64,000 nt of DNA from an uncultured Muribaculaceae bacterium. Its GTDB lineage: Bacteria > Bacteroidota > Bacteroidia > Bacteroidales > Muribaculaceae. Each line of letters opens with the position of its first letter. The stretch's first letter is position 1. Made by a program: the position numbers and the translations under genes. The DNA lies in NCBI GenBank assembly GCA_947627615.1, contig CANQWS010000001.1, forward strand, positions 1 through 64,000, in the 5' to 3' direction. Below are positions 25,115 through 33,571 of the stretch, piece after piece. A model generated the notes under the pieces. It did not search any database. It saw only the letters and a list, made by a program, of their open reading frames with translations, and was not told the origin of the DNA.

Positions 25115-27922
25115 TTATGAGCGGCTCACCTGAAGGCCGGTATCGCTGACGCGCATCTCGGCAAAACGAGCCGTGCCGTTGCCTGACAGACGGCGCCTTA
25201 TAATGGCGGCCGCTTCGGGGTCTTTGGCCACTATGTAGAGATAACCGCCTCCACCGGCTCCGGGAAGCTTCATGCCCAGAGAGAGGTCGGCTATGGACGA
25301 GATTATGCTCCGGACCTTTTCGGGACAAGTGCCTGCGTCAAGCATTTTGTTCTGCTCCCATGATTTGCCTACAAGAGAGCCGTAACGCGTGAAATCGCGG
25401 TGCTGAATCGCATCGGCCATGTCGAGGGCATGCTCTTTCATTGATGCGAGCAGACGCAGCGAGGGCCCGTGATTGAGAAACATCCGTTTGACTATCTCGG
25501 TCAGTATTCCTTTGGCGGTCCGTGTCAGGCCCGTGTAGTATAGCAGATGGCACGGAGCATACTCCGCATCCGTCAGCAGACCGTCATGCAGCCAGTTCAC
25601 ACCCGGCGTCTGCTTCAGCCCGGGATCCGTGTTGAGAAGTTTGATGCCCTGAAGCACACCTCCGTACTGGTCCTGCCAGCCACCGCCCGAGGTGAGAAGC
25701 TGTTCAACGGCAAGCACCCGCTCGCATATTTCGTCGGCGGTCCATGCAAGTCCGCAGAAATCGCTCAGCGAGCCGAGAATTGCGGCTGCGAGAATGGAGC
25801 TGGTCCCCATGCCTGAGCCGGCCGGAAGGGCCGACAGGAGCGTTATTTCAATTCCGCAGCCGAATTCCCTGAGCTGGGCTTCAAGCGAGGGATATGGTTC
25901 CGGTGTGAATCCGGGAGCGAATCCGGCTATGGCCAGCGCTGCTTTAGGCAGCGAGAATGGCGAACCTATCCGGTTGAAATCCGTAAGCGTATTGAAGTCC
26001 GATATGGTTTCCGATGCCCCCATGTCAATGGATCGCAGCAGTATGTGGTGCTTTTCCGATGGCTTGATGAAAACCTGCAGCGGCGGCTGGCTGTTGAGCT
26101 CCACGGCCATGTTCACCACTGTTCCGCCGTTGAGCAGGGAGTAGGGCGGGGTATCGGTCCATCCTCCGGCAAGGTCTATGCGCACCGGGCTGCGGCCCCA
26201 GACAATCTGGTCGGGGTAAACGTTCATTCGTGGCACCGAGCGCTCTATGTCAATGGCGGAAAGTATGGCATCCCGCATGATTCCGAATGCCTTGTCCTCT
26301 TCCCCGATGTACGGTTTCCCGGATAGCTGGGCCACACGGCTGCGGAACATCCGGCTGTGGAACTGCCGCGCCGTAGGGCTGCCGGCCGCTGGTGCTTCGG
26401 GAACTTCCAGACCCATTTCATGATACTTCTGTGCCGTGTCGTCAAGGTCAAGCTGATAGAACACGCTGCGGGGATTCGATGCAAGCACCGGCAGGTCTCT
26501 GCGCAGAAAACTTTTCCTCATCTCAAGCAGCCTCCCGAGGCTGGCGCGTTCCATTATTCCGTCGGCGCTGACTTTCTCTGCGTCGAGCCATATTTTCCGG
26601 CCCTCGTCGAGTTCCGGTTCCGAAAGCATCCACCGCGCCGTCATCTCCATTTCGTGGATTGTGGTGACTATAGGAAACAGGGGAGTCTGCTGGATATCGT
26701 TACCTGACGGGCATTCGAGTCCGCGTTCAGCGAACCATTCCCTTGCGGGACGTCCCAGAAACAGGGTGGATTCCATGTCGGTCATGCCCCGCATGGGGTC
26801 ATCGAATCCGTAGGGTCTTATTGCGAACTTGTCGGAATCCACCGGGACTATGTCAAGGCAGTGTCCCGGATGCAGAGTCAGCGGCCAGTCGTTTTCCGGG
26901 ACGCCGGTGACCACATTCCCGCGGGTCAGCGTCCAGCGGCTTCCGATGAACGAGTTCTCGATCCACACGTTGTCATTCTCACTGCCGAGGCGCCGCCCCA
27001 TTATGCAGTTCTGGACAAAAAGAGCCGGATTCGGTTTTGCCGGTATGTGAAGTATACGGCGCTGGTCGGCCACTATGTTCTGCAGACTGAGTGTGCTTGA
27101 AAGCAACTGTCTCGTTGTCCCGAAATGATAGAATTCTCCGTTATGCAGCGGGACAATCGCCACGCTGAGGCTGTTGACCTCCGCGTCCGTTTCCGACGGA
27201 TTCGCGCCCAACGCACACCCGAACTGCGAGTAAAGGTCATAGAAATGGTAATTCCCGTCGCGGTCGGTCGACCTTTCATGCAGAAGCCGCATAGCGCGTT
27301 CGCTCAGGAGCCACAGGCCTATGTCCATGAGGTAATAATGGCTCCGGTTCAGTTCCGCAAGCTGTTCAATGGTCGGTTTCTGCAGCATGAAATCAAGCGA
27401 ATGACGCTCCGACCCGCTGCGGGGAGCGAAAAACACGCCGTGGTTGCAGGCCTGTGTAGGTTCGGCCCACATTCCGAAACACACAACATCGGCCCGGGGT
27501 ATGTCCGGCAGCTTGCCCTCGCACCGTATCAGCACGTCTCCGCTGGCCACCAGGGTGTCAAGCCCTTCCGGGGCTTCGGCCACTATTCTTTCCAGCAGCG
27601 GCAGCTGTGCGTCAAGCAGTGTTTGGTCAATTTTTTCACCTACGGCCCATCGTAGCACCGGCAGCGGCGTGAGTGATTTTCCGGTTGCCGCGTAGGCGGG
27701 AAGCCTCCGGCTCTGTCCGCCGGCATGAATGATGACGGTCCGGCCTTTGCTGCCGGGGTATGCGTCCCTGAATCTGTCGGCAATCCATGCGGTGCCGCCT
27801 CCGGAACCGAGTTTGCAGCCGGGCGGGTCGGAATCGACGTATGTTACAGTGTCCCGGCGGTCCAGCGGCAGTGAGGTGGCATTGCGGGCAACGTTCGGCG
27901 GTAGCGAAAGCAGTAGGTTCAT
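25115..27922 (-). CDS. fkp: Bifunctional L-fucokinase / GDP-L-fucose pyrophosphorylase
   Basis: Salvages free L-fucose to GDP-fucose for capsule and glycoprotein fucosylation, as shown for Fkp of Bacteroides fragilis. About 935 residues: the N-terminal half is the pyrophosphorylase (GSGGGTAWIADRF; HAGGQSRRLPAYAATGK), the C-terminal half a GHMP kinase (PVRIDLAGGWTDTPPYSLL; LPAGSGMGTSSILAAAILG; GAGGGGYLYIV). I start at 27922 (MNLLLSLPPN), since the upstream ATG at 27961 falls inside the promoter box. Single-gene unit. Confidence 0.93.
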   Translation of the reverse strand: MNLLLSLPPNVARNATSLPLDRRDTVTYVDSDPPGCKLGSGGGTAWIADRFRDAYPGSKGRTVIIHAGGQSRRLPAYAATGKSLTPLPVLRWAVGEKIDQTLLDAQLPLLERIVAEAPEGLDTLVASGDVLIRCEGKLPDIPRADVVCFGMWAEPTQACNHGVFFAPRSGSERHSLDFMLQKPTIEQLAELNRSHYYLMDIGLWLLSERAMRLLHERSTDRDGNYHFYDLYSQFGCALGANPSETDAEVNSLSVAIVPLHNGEFYHFGTTRQLLSSTLSLQNIVADQRRILHIPAKPNPALFVQNCIMGRRLGSENDNVWIENSFIGSRWTLTRGNVVTGVPENDWPLTLHPGHCLDIVPVDSDKFAIRPYGFDDPMRGMTDMESTLFLGRPAREWFAERGLECPSGNDIQQTPLFPIVTTIHEMEMTARWMLSEPELDEGRKIWLDAEKVSADGIMERASLGRLLEMRKSFLRRDLPVLASNPRSVFYQLDLDDTAQKYHEMGLEVPEAPAAGSPTARQFHSRMFRSRVAQLSGKPYIGEEDKAFGIMRDAILSAIDIERSVPRMNVYPDQIVWGRSPVRIDLAGGWTDTPPYSLLNGGTVVNMAVELNSQPPLQVFIKPSEKHHILLRSIDMGASETISDFNTLTDFNRIGSPFSLPKAALAIAGFAPGFTPEPYPSLEAQLREFGCGIEITLLSALPAGSGMGTSSILAAAILGSLSDFCGLAWTADEICERVLAVEQLLTSGGGWQDQYGGVLQGIKLLNTDPGLKQTPGVNWLHDGLLTDAEYAPCHLLYYTGLTRTAKGILTEIVKRMFLNHGPSLRLLASMKEHALDMADAIQHRDFTRYGSLVGKSWEQNKMLDAGTCPEKVRSIISSIADLSLGMKLPGAGGGGYLYIVAKDPEAAAIIRRRLSGNGTARFAEMRVSDTGLQVSRS

Positions 27923-27958
27923 GGGCTTGTTTTGCGGTGATTGAATATATGGGTGACG

Positions 27959-27966
27959 CAAATTTA
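27959..27966 (-). promoter_or_regulatory. -7 promoter box of fkp
   Basis: Minus-strand TAAATTTG, 37 bases before the chosen fkp start. Confidence 0.55.
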
Positions 27967-28108
27967 CTCATTTCGGTCCATGCAGCAAAAGCATCCCGGC
28001 ATAGTCCGGCCGCTTTTCTGTAAAAAATACTAAAATATTACGCCGGATTACAAACCCGGACACCTGACGGTTGTTGCTATTCGTAGAATTTTAATTTTAC
28101 ACACAGAT

Positions 28109-29041
28109 ATGGAAAGACACATCAGCCTCTCTGAAATCGAGGCAGCAGTGAAGGAAGTTTACGAAAAGTTCAAGGATTACGAAGTGGACGGTGAGGTTGA
28201 TCCCCGTCTGCATGACGTTGACCCGGATAAATTCGGTATTGCCGTGATGCTTACTGACGGCCGTACGGTCAAGGTCGGTGACACGGATGTGGCCGCTCCT
28301 ATGGGCACCATTGTCAGAATGCCTGTCTATCTCGAACACAGGCTGCAGAAGCTTGACGAGACCAAGAAAGTCCATTTTGACAAGCGTTCCATCCGTAACC
28401 ACGGGGGCGGACCGCGTCCCGAAGGACTACCGATAAGTGCCAACGGAATCCGTCTTGTCAGCAAGATTCAGCCTACCGGCGATGCCGACGGAAAATATGC
28501 CGTTATCTCTGACCGTATCCTCGACATGATGGGGAGCGCTCCGGTGCTTGATGACACTTTGTATGAATCCATGACCAAGACCAACGAGGCGGCCGATGTG
28601 GAAAACATGATAGCCCGCTCGGATTATCCGCTCTATGACGACGCGCCCATAGCCATTGACATCTACACCCGTCTCGTCGCCCTGCAGGCCTCGGCCTCTC
28701 AGCTTGCCGTGATGGGCGCCACACTTGCCGCCGACGGCCGTAACCCGCTGTCGGGAGAGTATGCATTTGACGGAATTGTGGCTCCGCGAGTTGTCGCATA
28801 CATGGCCGCCAAGGGGCCGCATCACCTCGCCCGTCCGTGGCTCATCAAGAGCGGTCTGCCGGCTCTTAGCAGTTTCGGCGGCTCCATGCTCGGAGTGCTT
28901 CCGGGAGTGATGGCCGTGGCCGCATATTCGCCCGTTGTCAATGACGACGGCGTTTCCGTCAGGGCCTACAAAGCCATGTCGCATCTGATGAAGCGTCTTG
29001 GCATAAGCGTGTTCGGAAGTGAAAAGGTGGTCGTTGACTGA
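28109..29041 (+). CDS. Glutaminase-family protein lacking the catalytic Ser-x-x-Lys
   Basis: 310 residues, homologous to serine-dependent beta-lactamase-fold glutaminases. N-terminal GIAVMLTDGRTVKVGDTD matches GIAxxxxDG..xxxGD of the family, and the C-terminal half is close: LAVMGATLAADGRNPLSGE, LIKSGLPALSSFGGS, LGVLPGVMAVAAYSPVVND. At residues 65-72, where family members have SIQSISK, this protein reads MGTIVRM, so both the nucleophilic serine and its lysine partner are gone. Either a pseudoenzyme or a protein with a changed activity. Ends in a terminator. Confidence 0.75.
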   Translation: MERHISLSEIEAAVKEVYEKFKDYEVDGEVDPRLHDVDPDKFGIAVMLTDGRTVKVGDTDVAAPMGTIVRMPVYLEHRLQKLDETKKVHFDKRSIRNHGGGPRPEGLPISANGIRLVSKIQPTGDADGKYAVISDRILDMMGSAPVLDDTLYESMTKTNEAADVENMIARSDYPLYDDAPIAIDIYTRLVALQASASQLAVMGATLAADGRNPLSGEYAFDGIVAPRVVAYMAAKGPHHLARPWLIKSGLPALSSFGGSMLGVLPGVMAVAAYSPVVNDDGVSVRAYKAMSHLMKRLGISVFGSEKVVVD

Positions 29042-29099
29042 TCATTGCCTTTACGTTGATATTTACCGGATGCCTCACCGCACATAACGGGGGGCTGAG

Positions 29100-29140
29100 C
29101 CGGGAGCGGAGCAGTCTCTGTTCTTCTCCCGGTTTTATTT
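29100..29140 (+). terminator. Terminator after the glutaminase-like gene
   Basis: CCGGGAG at 29100-29106 pairs with CTCCCGG at 29126-29132 and is followed by TTTTATTT. Confidence 0.8.
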
Positions 29141-29154
29141 CGGGCAATTGCATA

Positions 29155-29190
29155 TAACAAAAAGAGCCACCCTTGTCAGAGTAGCTCTTT
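29155..29190 (-). terminator. Terminator of the rpmB-rpmG operon
   Basis: AAAGAGC at 29161-29167 and GCTCTTT at 29184-29190 form the stem; on the minus strand the hairpin runs into a T-rich stretch. Confidence 0.75.
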
Positions 29191-29227
29191 CCTTATATAG
29201 AGATTGATTGATTCTTATAAGGTGGAA

Positions 29228-29377
29228 TTATTTGAGTGCGTCCTTAACGGCATCGTTGGGCACCATTTGTTCCTGGAATGTATAAGCACCGGTCTTGGGC
29301 GATTTAACCACTTTGATTACCTTGCTGTAGGTGCGGCCTTCACCCTTCTGAAGCGATGCAACTGTTTTCTTTGCCAT
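29228..29377 (-). CDS. DUF4295 family small basic protein
   Basis: A 49-residue protein. It begins MAKKTVASLQKGEGRTYSKV and ends NDAVKDALK. This DUF4295 family is Bacteroidetes-specific and typically follows rpmB and rpmG, as here, which points to a ribosome-associated role. 15 bases separate it from the rpmG stop. Very basic N-terminus suits RNA binding. Confidence 0.85.
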   Translation of the reverse strand: MAKKTVASLQKGEGRTYSKVIKVVKSPKTGAYTFQEQMVPNDAVKDALK

Positions 29378-29392
29378 ATCTCAGAGGTGTTA

Positions 29393-29581
29393 TTATTTGA
29401 TTTCTTTGTGAACGGTTACTTTCTTCAGAATAGGATTGTATTTCTTCAGCTCGAGACGCTCGGTGGTGTTCTTGCGGTTTTTGGTGGTGATATAGCGCGA
29501 AGTTCCGGGCATTCCGCTGGCTTTGTGTTCGGTGCATTCGAGAATTACCTGCACGCGATTACCTTTAGCTTTCTTTGCCAT
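29393..29581 (-). CDS. rpmG: 50S ribosomal protein L33
   Basis: 62 residues, basic: [20 protein letters not shown] and [20 protein letters not shown] are the L33 pattern. Cysteine use is limited to one residue, so this looks like a zinc-free form. Between rpmB and the DUF4295 gene in the ribosomal operon. Confidence 0.95.
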   Translation of the reverse strand: MAKKAKGNRVQVILECTEHKASGMPGTSRYITTKNRKNTTERLELKKYNPILKKVTVHKEIK

Positions 29582-29585
29582 CTTC

Positions 29586-29843
29586 TTAGAATTCTAAATA
29601 TTTGATTTCAGTTAAATAACCCTTCTTAACGGCTTCTTTGATAGCTGCGTCAAGTCCATTTTTGTTGATGGTGCGAAGTCCGTTGGCCGAGATGGTCAGG
29701 GAGATCCACATGTCCTGCTCTACCCAATAGAATTTCTTATTGAAGAGATTGACATTGAATTTTCGCTTTGTACGGCGCTTGGAGTGGCTCACATTGTTGC
29801 CACCCATAGCTTTCTTGCCTGTAATTTGACAAATCTTTGACAT
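29586..29843 (-). CDS. rpmB: 50S ribosomal protein L28
   Basis: 85 residues: [20 protein letters not shown] and [11 protein letters not shown] are diagnostic. First gene of the rpmB-rpmG-DUF4295 operon with the next start 4 bases away. A promoter lies about 140 bases upstream, leaving a long leader in which autoregulation could act. Confidence 0.96.
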   Translation of the reverse strand: MSKICQITGKKAMGGNNVSHSKRRTKRKFNVNLFNKKFYWVEQDMWISLTISANGLRTINKNGLDAAIKEAVKKGYLTEIKYLEF

Positions 29844-29984
29844 GGCTGTTGCTTGTTACTTAGCTCTATTAAACTTTAATTTCTTTTCTTTTCAGACTCG
29901 CTTTGTGGCCGCCATCTCAGTCTCATATCACTGCTAAGCGCATCTTTTTTAACAGCTTTACAGGATGAGCCACAAAACAGAGTG

Positions 29985-30016
29985 CAAAGTAACAACTTTT
30001 TCCGTTAATACCCAAA
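29985..30016 (-). promoter_or_regulatory. Promoter of the rpmB operon
   Basis: On the minus strand TTTG at 30016-30013, a 20-base spacer and TTACTTTG at 29992-29985, one base off TANNTTTG. The leader to rpmB is about 135 bases and AT-rich. Bases 29844-30171 otherwise hold only this and the next promoter. Confidence 0.5.
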
Positions 30017-30145
30017 TTTTTCAGTCCTTTTTCGCTTTTTGTTCCGCTTTATGCATTTTTTGGACGGTTTTCAGCCGAATTCCTGTTGCCATAACTTCGA
30101 AGCATTTTGTAGCCGCCTGGCAGCCACAGTTTCACAAATATTGCT

Positions 30146-30153
30146 TACTTTTG
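30146..30153 (+). promoter_or_regulatory. -7 promoter box of the SecD-like lipoprotein
   Basis: TACTTTTG, 19 bases before the ATG at 30172. Confidence 0.5.
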
Positions 30154-30171
30154 CAATAAAGACTACACAAT

Positions 30172-30831
30172 ATGAGGGTTCATAAACTTGTTCTATTTAG
30201 CGCAATCTCACTTATCTTATTTGCATCATGCAAATCAGCAGGAAAAAGAAATGATAACACCGTTCATGATGTGGATTGGAATTTGACGGTGAGAGCCGTT
30301 CCCTCGGTCGGAAGCTTGCCACGCGATGTCATGGACCGGTTCGGGGCTGCGATAAAGGAGCTGCAGTCATATATCGGAGCAGACAGTGTGATTCAAATGT
30401 CTGATACCGATGTTACATGTACTTTCAGTAATCCTGATGCCGACAGCAGTGAACTTTACGGAATTGTCAGCAGGATGAACAATGGGCTTCCGCAGGATTA
30501 TCGCTTTTTCATATTCAGGGATATAATCGGAGACTGGACCTTCGGGGTCTCCACGGACGAGGACTCTTTCAAGGCTGAGATAAAGTCCGTTGTCATCAAT
30601 GTGATTGACGAGTCTGGGCCTGTCATAGGACTTGATTTTTATTTCAACCGCACCAATGGCGACGCCGAGGAATGGGCCCGGTTCACCGAACGCAATATCG
30701 GACGTAGAGTGTTGCTGGAGATTAATGGGGTGGCGGTGATGGCTCCGTCAGTCAACACTGTAATGACCGGCGGCGCATGTCAGATCACCGTCTATTCAGC
30801 CGACAAAGTCAAGCAGATGCTGGAGCTCTGA
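30172..30831 (+). CDS. Lipoprotein with a SecD-like periplasmic segment
   Basis: 219 residues. Signal peptide with lipobox LFASC (lipidated Cys20). The C-terminal part contains FTERNIGRRVLLEINGVAV followed by MAPSVNTVMTGGACQITVYS, which closely recalls the SecD periplasmic element (A-x-V/L-DG-x-V-x-SAP-x-I...GG...I-G). No membrane helices other than the signal, so it is a free-standing SecD-like lipoprotein rather than a translocase subunit. Function unknown; it could interact with SecDF or be a repurposed domain. Single-gene unit. Confidence 0.7.
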   Translation: MRVHKLVLFSAISLILFASCKSAGKRNDNTVHDVDWNLTVRAVPSVGSLPRDVMDRFGAAIKELQSYIGADSVIQMSDTDVTCTFSNPDADSSELYGIVSRMNNGLPQDYRFFIFRDIIGDWTFGVSTDEDSFKAEIKSVVINVIDESGPVIGLDFYFNRTNGDAEEWARFTERNIGRRVLLEINGVAVMAPSVNTVMTGGACQITVYSADKVKQMLEL

Positions 30832-30889
30832 AATTCAAAGCAGGTTCCGCTTCGTCAGGTATTCTGAAATGACCGGACTGTGCGGGGGC

Positions 30890-31339
30890 TCAGGGCATGG
30901 GGCTGAGGTTCACCTGCCGGGCGAGGTCGGAGAGCTGCCGGGCATTGTCAACGGCCGGATAGACATTAAGCTCCATGAGAGAGTTGATGGTGGCGTCAAT
31001 GCCTTCGGGCTTCTCGCCTGAGGTTTCAAGGCTCTTTTTCATGCTGACTTCCATTATGGAGCGGAGCGAGGCCTTGATGGCTGCTTTGTCATCGGGCGTG
31101 AGCTCATAATCGGGATTCTGCTCTATTATGGAGTTGATTCTGTCAGTGAGCGGACGGCTCTCGTGTTCTATGGCTTCGTGGGCCTGCTGTATGTCCGGAG
31201 CCTTGTCAATGCTGGCTGCAATATCGTTCAGCGCTCCGGCAATGTCGAGTGCCGGCGAGTGCCGGTTGCATGAAGCGAAGGCGAGGGCGGTTGCAAATGA
31301 CAGTGCAAGAAGTGTCAGGCGGATAACGGAGGATTTCAT
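30890..31339 (-). CDS. Small helical lipoprotein
   Basis: 149 residues with signal peptide and lipobox AFASC (Cys24). The mature part is predicted almost entirely helical, with EIPD-type heptads (LNDIAASIDKAPDIQQAHE). No family recognised. Divergent from the PKD-like lipoprotein gene, the two -7 boxes lying 22 bases apart. Confidence 0.65.
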   Translation of the reverse strand: MKSSVIRLTLLALSFATALAFASCNRHSPALDIAGALNDIAASIDKAPDIQQAHEAIEHESRPLTDRINSIIEQNPDYELTPDDKAAIKASLRSIMEVSMKKSLETSGEKPEGIDATINSLMELNVYPAVDNARQLSDLARQVNLSPMP

Positions 31340-31370
31340 GGGTTCAGAAAGGTTACGTCGGTTTTTTCGG

Positions 31371-31378
31371 CAAAGTTA
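31371..31378 (-). promoter_or_regulatory. -7 box of the small helical lipoprotein
   Basis: Minus-strand TAACTTTG, 32 bases upstream of the start at 31339. Confidence 0.5.
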
Positions 31379-31400
31379 TTAAATTTGTTGGAAATATAGG

Positions 31401-31408
31401 TAAATTTG
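31401..31408 (+). promoter_or_regulatory. -7 box of the PKD-like surface lipoprotein
   Basis: TAAATTTG, 5 bases before the ATG at 31414, so the transcript would be nearly leaderless. Confidence 0.5.
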
Positions 31409-31413
31409 CAGCC

Positions 31414-33159
31414 ATGAAACAATTCCATGCCATAAAACTGCTGTTACTTCTGGCTGTGTCCGTGATGACTGCAGCGTGTAATTCCGACAATGACCTGATT
31501 CCGGGCCGTCGTCCAACAATTGAATTCGATACCCCCGACGGAGTCTACACCGTGAAAATAGGCCATGAGCTCAGGATCGCTCCGCTGATTGGCAACGGCG
31601 AAGGAGCGTCATACGAATGGACCATGGACGGGAATATCATTTCGCATGACCGTGACCTCATAATGTCATGGCCCAGACTCGGCAGTTTCTATGTCATGCT
31701 GACTGTGACTACTCCGGCCGGGACCGCGAGCGAGGAAGCTCGCGTAGACGTGCTCGACAAGACACCTCCCGTAATCGATTTTGCCGTACCCGAAAGCGGA
31801 ATCTATATTCTGCCGGATCAGGAATATGTGATAGCGCCCCGGTTTCAGCATTCCGAGGCCGACGACGGATTCCGTGTCCGGTGGTCGGTCAACGGAGTTG
31901 AGGTATCGAATGAAATGGCGCTCCGGTTCAGGGAATCTGAAACGGGAGTCTACCGCGTTAAGGTAGTTGCCGAGAACGAGGACGGCACCGACGAGCTGAA
32001 TCTGGAAGTCAACGTTGTTGACAGACTGCCGCGCTCGCTCTCGTTCCGCTCTCCGTCACTGCTGGAGAAAAGCACCGTGCGCTACACGTTTGCCGGCCGT
32101 CCCGTGGTGCTTCGCCCCGATGCATTCAATATCGATGCGGGGGCAGCGTACGAATGGAGCGTCAACGGCAGGAAAATTGATGGAGTTTCGGGCAGGGAAT
32201 ATGTTTTCACTCCCGTTGCGGCCGGAGCATATAATGTGGTGGTCTCAGCCGATGGCGTGCAGGCCTCGGTTGAGGTGGTTTGTGTTGACGCCACGGAAGA
32301 ATCGAGGCGCCGCAACAATCCGGCCTCGGCCTATCCCGACAAGGTCTGGGAGTATATCCCCGCGCCGGGACAGTTCATAGGCGATTACAGTTCCGAAGGT
32401 GGAATGCCGGAATCGGTCGACACCCCGGAGGCGGCCGCCCTGTGGGCTAAGGACCGCATGGACAAGCGCCTTTTTGTGTCGCTCGGCGCATGCGGCGGAT
32501 ACATCATAGTTGGGTTCGGCCATAGCATTCCGGCAGGAAAGGCCGCCTACGATATTGCCGTGTGGGGCAATTCCTACGACAGCTCCAACGAGCCGGGAAC
32601 GGTGTGGGTCATGCAGGATGTCAACGGAAACGGACGTCCGGATGATGAATGGTATGAACTTAAAGGCTCGGAATATTCCAATCCGCTGACGCGGACCGAT
32701 TATGCCGTCACGTATTATCGTCCCGCCGGAACCGGAATGGATGTGGAGTGGAGCGATAACCGCGGCGGCCGCGGACTCATTGACTTCATGAAATCCTACC
32801 ATGACCAGAAGAGCTATTATCCTGCCTGGATAACCTCTTCGACCTACACCCTCTACTGTACGCGGCTTCCCGAAAACGGAGTCCGTGACAAGGTGACGGG
32901 GCAATGGCACACCAATGCGTTTGACTGGGGATATGCCGATAACAACGGCTCCGATTCCTTCGGCGGTACTTCTGTGGACGGCACCGGTCAATGCACCGGC
33001 CTGAAGATAAGCAATGCGGTGCTTGCCGATGGCAGCCCCATAAAGCTTCAGTACGTGGATTTCGTCTGCATCCGCTCCGCCGTGATGCAGCAGCTGGGCA
33101 TTCTCGGCGAGTCATCCACGGAAGTGCTCTCAGTTGCCGATTATTCGCTTGTGAAATAA
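31414..33159 (+). CDS. PKD-like surface lipoprotein next to the cobalamin locus
   Basis: 581 residues. Signal peptide and lipobox MTAAC (Cys22). Three PKD-like immunoglobulin repeats follow (YEWTMDGNIIS; VRWSVNGVEVS; YEWSVNGRKID), then a C-terminal domain of about 270 residues with GFGHSIPAGKAAYDIAVWGN and WVMQDVNGNGRPDDEWYELKG, a beta-sandwich often encoded beside cobalamin transport genes in Bacteroidetes. Likely exposed on the cell surface. It stands before the riboswitch with its own promoter, so it is not under that switch unless another exists. A role in cobalamin or cobinamide capture is inferred from position. Confidence 0.8.
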   Translation: MKQFHAIKLLLLLAVSVMTAACNSDNDLIPGRRPTIEFDTPDGVYTVKIGHELRIAPLIGNGEGASYEWTMDGNIISHDRDLIMSWPRLGSFYVMLTVTTPAGTASEEARVDVLDKTPPVIDFAVPESGIYILPDQEYVIAPRFQHSEADDGFRVRWSVNGVEVSNEMALRFRESETGVYRVKVVAENEDGTDELNLEVNVVDRLPRSLSFRSPSLLEKSTVRYTFAGRPVVLRPDAFNIDAGAAYEWSVNGRKIDGVSGREYVFTPVAAGAYNVVVSADGVQASVEVVCVDATEESRRRNNPASAYPDKVWEYIPAPGQFIGDYSSEGGMPESVDTPEAAALWAKDRMDKRLFVSLGACGGYIIVGFGHSIPAGKAAYDIAVWGNSYDSSNEPGTVWVMQDVNGNGRPDDEWYELKGSEYSNPLTRTDYAVTYYRPAGTGMDVEWSDNRGGRGLIDFMKSYHDQKSYYPAWITSSTYTLYCTRLPENGVRDKVTGQWHTNAFDWGYADNNGSDSFGGTSVDGTGQCTGLKISNAVLADGSPIKLQYVDFVCIRSAVMQQLGILGESSTEVLSVADYSLVK

Positions 33160-33173
33160 TTTAACAGAATTTA

Positions 33174-33206
33174 TTGATGGGTGCGGAGATTTTTTATATA
33201 TCTTTG
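33174..33206 (+). promoter_or_regulatory. Promoter of the cobalamin uptake operon
   Basis: TTG at 33174-33176 and TATCTTTG at 33199-33206, 22 bases apart, place the transcript start at the beginning of the riboswitch. Confidence 0.6.
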
Positions 33207-33212
33207 CACTCC

Positions 33213-33382
33213 GAAACAGGTGTGTTCCGTCATCCGACGGAGCAGACAAGAGAGAACACGGTGAGAATCCGTGACAGTACCCGCTGCTGTAAATCCCGTA
33301 ACGAGTGCTTCCGAACATGCCACTGGACAAGAGTCCGGGAAGGCCGGAAAGCATGGGATAAGTCAGAAAACCTGCCTGTTTC
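33213..33382 (+). ncRNA. Cobalamin (AdoCbl) riboswitch
   Basis: The closing P1 stem pairs GAAACAGG (33213-33220) with CCTGTTTC (33375-33382). Between them are the conserved core elements: GGTGAGAATCCGTGACAGT, a CCCGCTGCTGTAA segment, the B12 box GCCACTG at 33319-33325, CGGGAAGGCCGG and AAGTCAGAAAACCTGCC. It senses adenosylcobalamin and should repress the downstream btuH/btuG/btuB operon when the vitamin is plentiful. It is followed by a long structured leader. Confidence 0.95.
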
Positions 33383-33394
33383 ATGACTGAAGGT

Positions 33395-33555
33395 GTCCAC
33401 GGGCCTATGGACTTGTCTGGTATAACGGATGGGATACTATTATATGTGTATTCAATGAGGTTTCCCTGATATCGGCAGATTCCATAGCGTTTTCACGGCA
33501 CCCCGGTGACATTGGAATCTATCTGATATGTAAAACGAAATTAAATAACCTCATT
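33395..33555 (+). promoter_or_regulatory. Structured expression platform between riboswitch and first gene
   Basis: Three stems can form: GTCCA/TGGAC around 33395-33412; AGATTCCA at 33477-33484 with TGGAATCT at 33513-33520; and a perfect long-range 9-base stem, AATGAGGTT at 33454-33462 with AACCTCATT at 33547-33555, closing around the second. The outer 3' arm ends 17 bases before the ATG at 33572. There is no T-run, so control of translation initiation is more likely than termination. Confidence 0.5.
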
Positions 33556-33571
33556 AAAAAAGTATTCTGTT

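Noticed and set aside
33213-33382. CRISPR-like or tRNA-like repeat
   Set aside because: The pattern is the B12 riboswitch core; no repeat-spacer array or cloverleaf was found anywhere in the window.
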